64,000 nucleotides of DNA, taken from Liquidambar formosana. Taxonomy: Eukaryota; Streptophyta; Magnoliopsida; Saxifragales; Altingiaceae. The stretch spans positions 18,499,046-18,563,045 of the forward strand of contig CM077824.1 of NCBI GenBank assembly GCA_039720395.1, read 5' to 3'. Below the pieces are notes generated by a model. That model had not been told where the DNA came from. It did not search any database and worked only from the letters and a program-made list of their open reading frames with translations. Position numbers and translations under genes: made by a program. Below are positions 23,055-32,949 of the stretch, one piece after another (positions within the stretch are counted from its first letter, which is position 1; the number at the start of each line of letters is the position of its first letter).

Positions 23055-24959
23055 TATATATATATATTGATAATTGAGTAATCTATCTATATCTATTTTA
23101 AAAAATGATTCTTGAGACCAAAGCCATAAGCCGACACATTAGCCGAAACAGGCTGTTTCCTTATATATTCTCTTAATTAAAGAAACAAAAAAACTGTTAA
23201 AAGCTTACTTATTAAAAAAATTTAAAAAAAGACTAACTACTTTTTCCAAGAGGGAGAAAAAAAACCTTCTCTTTCTTTTCTCTTCACTCTTTTTTTTTTT
23301 TTTTTTTTTCCTTCTTTCCTCCCTCTATAATCTAAATCTAGAACGTACTAACTCCCTTCAAAAAAGGAGAGCCTAAATTATTGTGACTTGTGAGAAGCGT
23401 ATTATATACACCTCACTTTTTCTCTCTCCTTTATATGCTCAACCTCTCTTCATTCTTTTTTTCTTCTCTCATTAGACCTTTATTTTCTCTCTCCTCTATC
23501 CCTCCCCTCACCATACCCAACAGTCCATGAAGCACAAGATGTCAATGTAGAGAACTTCACTATTGAAGCTGAAGATATGGATGGGAGATTGACGACAAAG
23601 CTCTAATTATCTTATTCTTTGGTGTCGACAAGTATGAAGCGGATTTAGGTTCTCATATTCTTTCTATCTACAAACAGGAAGCTCCAAACACGATGTAATG
23701 AGGTGTGAATAGCGGATTTGATCTGGTTACCTTGTTCTTCTTTTTCTGCTTCTTTTTTCTTCCTTTTTTTCCCTACTCGTTGTATAATGTTTTTGATTTT
23801 TTTATGAGTGAAAAGTAAATTTTCAAGGTAAATTTAACTTGAACTCCTAATATTCAAGGAAAAATTGACTTGAATTCCTAATTTTTTAGTTAAATTTAAT
23901 TGATTTATTAAGTTAAATTTACTGATTTTTTCCTGACCATCGCACTGTTTTTTTATTTTTATTTTTGAAATTCCTCAACTTAAAATTAACTTGAAAAGCC
24001 ATGCTAAACTTAAAAATGTTGATTCTGTTTAAAGGGGTGAGAGTGATTTATGCCCGATATCTCTATCACATAATGGGTGATTTCATAAAATACCTATTTA
24101 GTCCTCAGTTTCATTTGATGAACATTTGGCGAAATATTTTAAAACGTACTTCCAGTGAAGGTCGACTAATGTGTTCAACTAACTAGTTTGGTCTTATTTA
24201 GCAGCTCTCATCTATTCACCCTAAAAAGAATTGTCCTGAGCTCCCCGTTTTATATTATAAAACGACACCTTATCTAGTGTAGAATTTAGTAGCCCAAGGA
24301 AATGCAATGGTCATTCCTTTGTAGAAGTCTATTCCATCCTTTAATTTGAGGAAATAGCCATTCCTTCCCAAACTAAGAGGAATGGCCATTTCCACCATTT
24401 AAGGAATGAAAATCATTAAAAGTGTGGCCATTCCCATCGGTGGCAGTGCCAAGAATTTTCTCTAACATGGTATGAGTTCTCGAGTACCATAACTAAAATT
24501 AGAACCCATCTTATGGTTTCAAGACCAACAATGATATCACTAAGACCAGTCCGTGTTGATTATCTTTTATTTTATTTTTCTATCTTCTTATATTGATCGT
24601 TTCTTTATTTTTAATAAAATTCTGATTTGTAAGCACATGATATTGGGCCCTAGTGTGCCAGTCTAGTTGAGATATTGATTTCCTTTCTGATGCTTTATGC
24701 TATTTTTTTTTTTAAAATAAAATAAAATTAGCGAGGCAATTACCAATGCCAAAATTTGTCATTCTAGAAGACTTCTAAAAAAAATAAATTGAAAACTTTC
24801 GTTGGCATCTTTTGGAGAAAAAATTTAACTATTTAACCATATAACTGATTTAATAAGTCATTTGCAGTTTCACATATGGTCCTAATTTTGCATATATGTT
24901 TAAGTGGGATGAGTTTATTATCGATTCAGGTTTTTATTTTTTATTTTTAGTCATTTGGT
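23055..24959. other. Non-coding AT-rich stretch with pyrimidine tracts
   Basis: It holds a T homopolymer (23290-23309) and CT-rich tracts (23400-23510). Short repeated motifs of the type TTAAATTTAACTTGAA-TTCCTAAT lie at 23820-23920. No coding exon is recognised; 24001-24186 is an isolated open frame without motifs. Confidence 0.5.
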
Positions 24960-24977
24960 TTCCTCATTTGTTTATTT

Positions 24978-25146
24978 TTTATTTTTGGTGTCCCCAGACT
25001 TCGTCTAGGACTAATCTTTCGAGGTACGGTCGGGCGTCGAAGCGGAGTTCTCTCCTAAGAAAATTTACTACATCCATAAGGGCTCGAATCCAAGATCTCT
25101 TACTTAAGCGATGAGAGCTCCTTCCACTCGGGCCAACCTCCATTGG
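24978..25146 (-). mobile_element. tRNA-derived SINE with an 18-bp target site duplication
   Basis: Read on the minus strand it begins CCAATGGAGGTTGGCCCGAG. It contains an RNA polymerase III A box (TGGCCCGAGTGG) and a B box (GGATTCGAGCC) spaced as in tRNA genes, and ends in a short A/T-rich tail. TTCCTCATTTGTTTATTT lies on both sides (24960-24977 and 25147-25164), a perfect 18-bp duplication typical of LINE-mediated retroposition. The body is about 169 bp. The perfect duplication suggests fairly recent insertion. Confidence 0.85.
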
Positions 25147-25240
25147 TTCCTCATTTGTTTATTTGTTGTGTGTATTTCCCTAGCCAAAAAAATAAATAAA
25201 ATAAAATAAAAATAAAAATATGAGAGAGATGCCTCTCCTT

Positions 25241-25242
<2 letters not shown>

Positions 25243-25276
<34 letters not shown>
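25243..25276 (+). repeat. CT microsatellite upstream of the PORR gene
   Basis: About 16 CT units lie in the presumed 5' leader or promoter region of the downstream gene. CT-rich tracts near plant transcription starts are common; a regulatory role is not shown. Confidence 0.85.
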
Positions 25277-25278
<2 letters not shown>

Positions 25279-25815
25279 GTTAGGGTTTTACAATGCTCCT
25301 AGGGTTTTAACGCTATCCACATCTGGGTATTATTTTCTTTCTTTGCTTGTTTCCATTTGCTTCAGCAGAAAATTTTTACCGGAAAAAAGAAACATTTCTT
25401 ACGGCTCCAATTATCTTGACAGGGAAAAAATTTTCAGTTTTCTTTGACAGAAAATCAAGAGCAGAGTTTTTTCGGGCTCAAAACTCAGTCTCCCTCGCTT
25501 CTCTCTTCCACCGTGCGACCACCAACGACCTTCAACTGGCAACTACCATTGCCACTAGCGGCGGCGGCCTCCAATTGGGTGGCCACTATCTCCGACAGTC
25601 GACTCCTGCGACTTTTTTCGATCGGCTGCCACTTCTCAAATCGATCAGTCCAATCAACGATCTTCAGGTCGACTGATATCGTTACGCTTTGAAGGAAGCA
25701 CATTTCTTTGCACCTGAAATATTGCATATTTTTCTTGAAAGAAAAGTCACCCAGAAAATATTTTCCACTGAAACAAACAGTTTCTTAGAAAATTCCCCAG
25801 TACGCACACACATAT

Positions 25816-27445
25816 ATGTCCATGAACTTCAGAACCACCAAGGGTCTGTTTTCAATACTGAGATTATACTCTCCATGTGAGACCTCCAAGCTTCACCAAC
25901 ACCACCAATGGCGAGGCATAGCGAAGGTGCGGCTCAAATGGGTGAAGAACCGGAGCCTTGACCACATCATCGACATCGAGACCGATCTCAAAGCCACTTG
26001 CCTCCTCAAAGACTCCATCAAGCGCTCTTCTACTGGCTTCATCACCGCAAAGTCTGTCGCTGATTGGCAAAAACTTCTCGGCCTCACTGTACCGGTTCTT
26101 CGCTTCCTACGCAGGTATCCAACACTATTCCATGAATTCCCACTTACCCAGTATGCGGATTTGCCATGTTTTCGACTCACAGACACGGCATTACTATTAG
26201 ACTCACCAGAACTAACAGACACTATTACAGAACTAACATACATGTTTAAGTGAGATCACTATTCCATGTTTTCGACTCACAGACACTGCTTATCATGATG
26301 AAAAGTAGGGTGGCACCATTTAAATCAGTTTACCCTTTGAAATGGGATCTGGGTTTGCCGGATGACCTCGATAAAATGTTGATTCAGAAGTACCCAGATC
26401 ATTTTTGGGTTGTTGATGCGTTCAATGGGGTTGCGTGCTTATGTTTGCTATTTTGCACAGGTACCCAACCCTTTTCCACGAATTCCCACATGCCCGGTAT
26501 GCCAGTTTGCCTTGTTTTCGACTCACAGACACTGCTTTACTATTAGACTCACAAGAACAAACTATACACCAAACCCACGAAGCTGATACAGTTGAACGGC
26601 TTTGTCGGGTTCTTATGATGATGAAAAGTAGGATGGCGCCCTTTCAATCGCTTCACCCTTTGAAATGGGATCTGGGTTTGCCGGATGATTTCGATAAAAC
26701 GTTGATTCGGAAGTATCCAGATCATTTGCGGGTCGTTAAGGCGTCAAATGGGGTGGTGTGCTTAGGACTCACACAATGGCGCGAAGAATTTGCAGTTTCG
26801 GCATTGCAGAGGAGTAATGAGAGTGGTGAATTAGGGAATGAGTACAGGGAATTTAACAGGGGGCGAACAACATTGGCTTTCCCAATGAGTTTTCCGAGGG
26901 GGTATGGGGCACAGAAGAAGGTGAGGGCATGGATGGAGGAATTTCAGAAGCTGCCTTACATTTCTCCGTATGAGGACTCTAGGCGGATTGATCCTAATAG
27001 TGAGCTTATGGAGAAACGGGTTGTTGGGGTTTTGCATGAGCTTTTGAGCTTGACTATTCACAAGAAGACTAAAAGGAACTACTTGAGAAGCTTAAGAGAG
27101 GAATTGAATCTTCCCCACAAGTTTACGCGAATTTTTACTAGGTACCCGGGAATCTTTTACCTCTCCTTGAAGTGTAAGACAACAACTGTGTCACTTAGGG
27201 AAGGTTACCGCCGGGGGAAGTTAGTGGACCCACATCCTCTAGCTCGTCTTAGAGAGAAGTATTATCATGTCATGAAAACAGGGGTTCTTTATCGGGGTAA
27301 AGGCATGAACTTTTTATCTCAGCAAGACATTTTGCTTAATGATATGGAGGATGGGATGGGACAAGAGGAAGAAGAGGTCGAAACAGGTGGTGAATGCTAT
27401 GAACAGGAATCCTCAGACGTTGCGATGGAATCTGATGAGGAATAA
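25816..27445 (+). CDS. PORR-domain organelle RNA splicing factor, WTF9-like, two exons
   Basis: The family binds organelle group II introns. The nearest match by motif is WHAT'S THIS FACTOR 9, which promotes splicing of mitochondrial ccmFC and rpl2 introns. Exon 1 is 25816-26114 and exon 2 is 26461-27445 (stop at 27443-27445). Joining at AG|G keeps the frame across an Arg codon and gives about 427 aa. The N-terminus (MSMNFRTTKGLF) is basic and Ser/Thr-rich, like a mitochondrial presequence. PORR blocks follow: KVRLKWVKNRSLDHII near residue 38, DWQKLLGLTVPVLRFLRRYP near 84-102, then PLKWDLGLPDDF, FPMSFPRGYGAQKK, PYISPYED and FTRYPGIFYLSLKCKTTTV. The tail is acidic (EEEEVETGGE). Without splicing, the frame stops at 26251. 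The intron is a duplicate of exon 2 sequence (separate entry). AATAAA follows near 27493. Confidence 0.85.
26115..26460 (+). other. Predicted intron that is a degenerate copy of the next exon
   Basis: The 346-bp segment starts GTATCCAACACTATTCCATG; the following exon starts GTACCCAACCCTTTTCCACG. Similarity continues through TGTTTTCGACTCACAGACAC, TGATGAAAAGTAGG and TTTGAAATGGGATCTGGGTT, to AATGGGGTTGCGTGCTTA. The segment has an in-frame stop and a length not divisible by three, so it cannot be read as protein. It starts with GT after CAG and ends TTTGCTATTTTGCACAG, a good acceptor that itself resembles the sequence before the donor (TTCGCTTCCTACGCAG). A second short internal copy of the TGTTTTCGACTCACAGACAC block lies at 26261-26290. 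Confidence 0.8.
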
Positions 27446-28309
27446 TATTTATTTGATAGAAACAGCAACATTGCTGCTAACGTGAAAAAAGAATAAAAAG
27501 CATCAGCTGTTGAGGTAACAAAAATTTAGTAATAGTGAATTCGCAGATTGTTCTCTCTTGTCTGAGTATGAAATTGAGTAGTACTAACTTTAATATCTGA
27601 AAGCTCTCCTCAAGTTAATCCTTATGTTTTTCTGCTGACTCAATGAAACCTTCTCTTTGTCGTATGTTATTTTTATTTAATTTTAATTTTCATGTTTATG
27701 TTTAGAAACTACTAAGAAGACTGCACAATTTAACAATTAAGGTTATACTCTTCGGTAGGAGCAACAATAGGAAACACCAAAATGTTGGTATTTTGCAAGT
27801 TAAGGTCTTTTGTTGGGTACATGGATGCTTGTTAGTTTGAATGAAAAGGGGCAAAATCCAATAGTTTGGCTAATGGCTTCCTGTTATGCTCTCACAATTC
27901 ACATTAAAAGAAGCATCAATATTTTAATGTGATTGATTAATGATAGAATTTTATGTATGAAGAGCTCAATTCAGGCCTTTATAATTACAATGAACAAAAT
28001 TGGTTTAAACTTCTGTTCTTAGAGATCGAATCATAGGATGAGGAGTGATGTTGAGTGAAATCAAGGTGCTATTAATTTAGTTGTTTTTCTTGTATTTCGT
28101 TTGGAGAATGAAGCACCTTGAGAGCGTTGATTCCTTCACAAGGACACTGGAAAATAGACTTAAACATGAGAGTGAAATTAACTGGTTCATTTGTTTGCCT
28201 ATAGAGCGTTTTGTTAGTATTAATGTAAGACCATTGCTTTGTTGGAGGATAGATTACCATGGCTTTGTTGGACGATAGATTTTTTTGGCCATCCCTTAAG
28301 AAATAAAGA
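27446..28309. other. 3' flank of the PORR gene, no further gene recognised
   Basis: It holds the probable 3' untranslated region with AATAAA near 27493, followed by AT-rich sequence. The frame 28081-28278 has no recognisable domain. Confidence 0.5.
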
Positions 28310-28708
28310 TGTCGCTGGAGTCGTGTCTAGTGTTGTACATGTTAGTTAGCTAAGGCTAGGAAGAGAAACACTGGTTGAACACTCCTTTACTTATTCCACA
28401 CACTTTGGAGAGATGTTAGCATGGATTTTGTCCTAAGATTGCCAGACATGACTCTATTTTAGTTGTTGTGGGTAGGTTTTCTAAAATGGGTCATTTCATT
28501 CAATGTAGTAAGAGTCTTGGCGCTTCCCATGTGGCTAAGGTGTTCTTTAAGGAAATTGTGCACCTCCATGGGTTGCCAACTTTTTTTGTGTCTGATCAAG
28601 ATGTCAAGTTCATTAGTTATTTTTGGAAGATACTTTGGAAACTTTTTGGGACACATTTAAAATTTTATGTTGCATTTCATCCTCAGACTGATGGGCAGAC
28701 TGAGGTTG

Positions 28709-28982
28709 TGATGCCAAAGCATGTCAAGAAGAAAGGGAAGATTATGGTTTTTTAAGGATATTCTTTGTATGCGAATAATTTTATGGTTAGGGGTATTTTA
28801 GTACATCTAAAGATTTTCTATTTTTATATACTTTCTAATTTTGTTAGGCTTTTTATTTTCTAAAAGTTTTCATTTTACATTATTTCCTAATTTAAGTCCA
28901 TTAGAAGTTTAGAAACTTTTGATTTTAGTATAATTTGAGTCCTAGTTGGTTTTCATATTGGTTAGTGTTGTTTTTAGAAGCG

Positions 28983-29015
<33 letters not shown>

Positions 29016-31234
29016 GATGAAGTAAATATGTATTAATAACAAAAGAGCAAAGCCCAAGTACATGAGACTTATACAAGCACTAAGAAAATCCCTCTAACAT
29101 TTGAGGTAGTCAACAAAATGCAATAACGTGAGGTGATTACAATTAGCATAGCTTGAGTACCACAAGTAAAGATATTTAACAAAAAAGGACTTGAGGTCTA
29201 TGATTGACATTTCGGCCTTCAAAAGTTCTTTGGTTCCTCTCCCTCCAAATACACCAAAAAATAGTATGGGGGCCGTTCTCGAAATCACTTTAGTCTCCTT
29301 ACTACCCTCTTTAAACCACCAACCAACAAGAAGGTCATGGGTAGAAGAAGGGAGAACCCAATGAATACCAAACATATTAAAAGTAAGCATCCAAAGACTT
29401 CTAGCAACCATGCAATGAATGAAAAGGCAATAAAAAAACTAACAACAAACAGCCCTCCAATCAGATTTCAAAACAAAAAACGGAAAACCACCGAATTCCT
29501 TTGAGGAAGAAGCCCTAGCAATCCAACTATTCTTAGTTGGTAAAAAAGGAACCCCTTGTGGCCTCAAAGCATTGTATAAAGATTTCACGTAGAATATATA
29601 TTTAGAGTCCTTACGCCACACGAAGGTATCATTCTCACTCACCAAAATCTTACTCTCATAAAGAACTTGAAAAATATTCATGACACTTTCCAATTCCCAA
29701 TCATTGAAATGACACACACACACACCAAAAAAAAAAAAAAAAAAATCATTCTAATGTAAGGCCCTAAACACCCCAACCATGTAATCTGAAACCAGTGCTT
29801 CTTTATCCAAAGCAAGAACATATAAATCCGGAAATTCCAAAATAAGAGGCAAGTTGGAACACCAAACATCTTTCCAAAATCTCACTCTATTACCCGCACC
29901 TACCTTAAACCCAATCTCCTTAAAAAAAAATCATTGAAACCTTGCATAATTGCCTTCCAAAGACCCACACCATGAGTTCCTCTAGCCTCCCTAGTCCACC
30001 ATCCATTGCTTGTGACCCCATATTTCCAAATCACAACATCTCTCCATAAGCCTTGATCACCCTTCCCAAATCTGCATAGCCATTTGCCCATAAGGGCTGC
30101 TCTTATTGGTAATGGATAGGGATCTAATACCCAATCCACCAAAATTCTTTGGGAGACGGTATGCCAATCAACAAGGTGGTATTTTCTCTCACCCCCCACA
30201 CCATTCCACAAAAAATCTCTTTGGAGTTTCTCCATTCTATTGGAAACCAATATAGGGACTTTATAAATAGACATGAAGTAAATAGGAATGCTACTCAAAA
30301 CACTTTGAATAAGAGTCAACTTCCCCCTTTTAGAAAGGTAACTTGTTTTCCAACCACTTAGCCCTTTTTGAACCTTCTCAATCACAGGATCCCAAACTTT
30401 GGCATCTTTAAAACAAGCACCCAAAGGGAGACCATGGTAAGTCGCCGGCAACTTTCCAATCTTGCAACTAAGGGTACTGGCAAGAGCATCAATATTATCC
30501 ACTATACCCACCAGAATAATTTCACTCTTGCCAATATTAACTTTAAGGCCCGAAACTGCTTCAAAGCAAAGAAGAATCATCCTCAACTTGTTCATATGCT
30601 CCTCATTGACACCACAAAAAAGAAGAGCTTCGTTGGCAAAGACTAAGTGGGAAACCTTACCAATCCCAAACCGCCCGTCACCAACCTTGAAACCCTCCAA
30701 CAAATTGGCTTCCATGATATAGAAGGTTTTTACTTGCCTAGCAAGTTTTTTAGAGTCTATAAATATGGGCTATGGTACCAAAACGAATTTAGACTTTGAT
30801 TAATGAAATATTGAGTATTTTGATTTGGTTATTGAAGGCATGCTTGCCTAGATTCTCTCTTCTACTACTACTTCTTCTTCTTCTCTTTTCTTCAATTCTT
30901 TGTAGTGCCATACTGCCGTGTTTTTTAATTAGCCCACAACCAACCCCTATTTTCATTGTCTTCTCAACCTAAAACCTTACTTCTACAACCCTAACTTTAT
31001 TACTACATCATAAGCTTATATCCCAACATCCTAAACCTTAAACTAGTTGCTGTCTAGAAATTCCAGCAACCTTTTTCTGAAATTCCAGCCACTCTTACCT
31101 TTAAACCTTGACCTGCCCCAACCCTAGTTCATATACAAAGCTTTCTGGTTTCTACCCTTCAAAACCTAAAATCACAAGCCTTAAGCTCACCATAACAGCC
31201 ACATACAACACCTTTCTAGTGTTGTATTGCATCA
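28709..31234 (+). mobile_element. Solo LTR with 5-bp target duplication, itself interrupted by a LINE
   Basis: It begins TGATGCCAAAGCATGTCAAG and ends TATTGCATCA, so the terminal TGATGC/GCATCA are inverted. GGTTG flanks both sides (28704-28708 and 31235-31239), exactly between integrase blocks 1 and 2. Without the LINE (28981-30719) and its small duplication the LTR is about 780 bp. It retains a TATA-like CTATAAATATGGG at 30757-30769, suggesting a plus-oriented LTR. No gag or pol is present. The ends look copia-like but the lineage is not determined. Confidence 0.8.
28981..30719 (-). mobile_element. 5'-truncated L1-type LINE, minus strand
   Basis: The poly(A) tail appears as a T homopolymer at 28983-29006. 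The best frame (29900-30715) is the C-terminal part of an L1 reverse transcriptase: LVFANEALLFCG (active-site FADD changed), VSGLKVNIGKSE, YHGLPLGACF and GWKTSYLSKRGKLTLIQSVL. The following 29100-29870 hold a decayed zf-RVT region. TAGAAG is present on both sides (28975-28980 and 30720-30725). The element is inactive because it lacks the endonuclease and most of the RT. Plus-strand frames here are antisense shadows. Confidence 0.85.
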
Positions 31235-31485
31235 GGTTGTTAATTGGAGTCTTAGGGATTTGCTTAAGTGTCTTGTAGGGTAGCGATCAGGAACTTGGGA
31301 CTTTATTTTACCTACTGCCGAGTTTTCTTGTAATGGTTCAGTTAATTGTACTACTGGTATGAGTCCGTTTCAGATTGTTCGTGACTTCTCTCCTCCCATT
31401 GATCTTGTACTTTGCCTCTAGATTTCCGCCCCTCTGTTTCTATTGACTCATTTTCCCAACATAACCACGACCTTTTAGCTGATAT

Positions 31486-32114
31486 CATAGTTATTAAACC
31501 TGGACCGGACATTGACCTGGTCCGTCACCGGGTCACTAGTTCAACCACTGGTTCACCGGTTGGACCGGTGTTATAGTTAAAAAATAATAAAAATATAAAT
31601 AATTATTAAAAAAAAAAGATTTTTCCTTTAAAAAATAAATTATTTATATAATTTCTTATTATGTTTATATCATTTTAATTTTAATAGTATATTTGAACCA
31701 TTTGCAATATATTACATATTATTTTAAACATGTTTTGAATTTTAAATATGTTATTTCAAATATATTTTGGTATATTGTTAAGGAAATGAAGAGAGAATAA
31801 ATAATACATATTGCCATCTTTAACTAAAAAACATAGCAGGCTACTTGGCAAGAGGCCTTCACATGCACGGGGTGCTGTGTTCGAATCCGTTCCTTGCACC
31901 TTTGAAATATTTTGTTTCAAACAATGCTCAATGCTGCCATTGATGGTCAAACCAGTTTCGGTTCATACTGGTTCACCAAAAGTGCGTCCGTTTTGGACTG
32001 TTCTTACCAGTTCACAATGATTGGCTTGCTTAAACGATCCCCACAAAGAATAGAACCGGTAAGGCCCGGTTCACTGGTCGGACCGGCTGGTCCGGTCTGG
32101 GTTTAATAACTACG
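31486..32114. mobile_element. Non-autonomous TIR element, probable 8-bp target duplication (hAT-like)
   Basis: The left end CATAGTTATTAAACCTGGAC and the right end, reverse-complemented, CGTAGTTATTAAACCCAGAC are inverted repeats rich in ACCGG. GCTGATAT (31478-31485) and GTTGATAT (32115-32122) flank it, one mismatch apart, and integrase coding resumes across the junction. The interior contains a tRNA-like patch with TGTGTTCGAATCC (31868-31880), resembling a Pol III B box, so a SINE piece may have been captured. No transposase is encoded. Confidence 0.75.
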
Positions 32115-32700
32115 GTTGATATACTTTGGAAAATTCCTTAAGTATTGAAAATTATAAACTTGCTGCTAATGTCCACCCTAGGCAACATGAATTAAATGAG
32201 GGTGATTATGTTATGGTTCGTGTGCACCCTAAGCGTTATCTTAAACATTCCTTCAAGAAACTACATGCCCGAGCCACAAGACCTTTTTGTATCATTCGTA
32301 AAATGGGACCTGATGCATATGTACTTGACTTACCATCTATTATGAATATTGGTCCAGTTTTTTATTTAGAGGACTTGTTTACTTACCAAGGCACCTTCGA
32401 GCCTCCCACATTGCCGGGTCTTTCTACAGGTGGATCCACTACTTCTCCAGTTGTAGTGTTGGTGCCAATTCTTCCATGTACACCAGTTCAGAGCACTTAT
32501 TAAATTGCAGATGTGCTTGAGGATCAGACCATTCTTTCTCATGGAGGAGGTTATTGACATTATCTTTTTCATTGGAAAGATTGCCTAGAGGATACTTAGT
32601 TTCCTGAGGACGAGTTGCGTCGTCTTGATTATGTTCTTCTTGAGGACTACCAGCGTCATACCTCTCTAGAGGAGAGTTCTTCTCAGCGGGGGGGAAATGA

Positions 32701-32949
32701 TGGAGATCAGGATGGACCCCAAGAGAGGACTCATGTGCCACGCATGTTTCAAACCCACTTTAGGCAAGGCTGCAGTGTTTAGTTTATTTAGTCTGGGATT
32801 CATTGTTTTTTTATCTTATTTACTTCCTTTTTTGTACTACTTCACATTATTACTTTTAGGGTTTATTGATTGTGGCCTATATAAAGGCATGCTATTTCAT
32901 TTTGCTAGCAGAATTGATGGATTTACCTCTTTCTAAGTTATTTTATTTT
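32701..32949 (+). other. Probable 3' LTR start of the chromovirus remnant
   Basis: It follows the chromodomain stop. It contains a TATA-like CCTATATAAAGGC near 32875, as in an LTR promoter, and is broken by the second LINE at about 32950. The other LTR end was not identified. Confidence 0.4.

Larger units (their letters stand above)
28310..32700 (+). pseudogene. Ty3/gypsy chromovirus integrase and chromodomain remnant, split by insertions
   Basis: Three plus-strand blocks belong to one integrase. Block 1, 28310-28708, has SMDFVLRLP, GRFSKMGHFI, FVSDQDVKFISYFW and FHPQTDGQTEVV (the DDE core). Block 2, 31235-31485, has FSCNGSVNCTTGMSPFQIV and LDFRPSVSID. Block 3, 32115-32700, has KLAANVHPRQHELNEGDYVM and a degenerate chromodomain (HGGGY...WKDCLEDT, PEDELRRLD, LLEDYQRHTSLEES). 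A solo LTR separates blocks 1 and 2, and a TIR element separates 2 and 3. Frameshifts and stops occur in all parts. This is a plant chromovirus relic; its own 3' LTR probably begins after 32700 (TATA-like CCTATATAAAGG at 32875). Confidence 0.85.

Noticed and set aside
25347..25727. Frames upstream of the PORR gene on both strands
   Set aside because: Probably 5' leader sequence; no conserved motif, and PORR homology begins only after 25816.
30149..30722. Plus-strand open frames within the first LINE
   Set aside because: Antisense shadows of the minus-strand reverse transcriptase.
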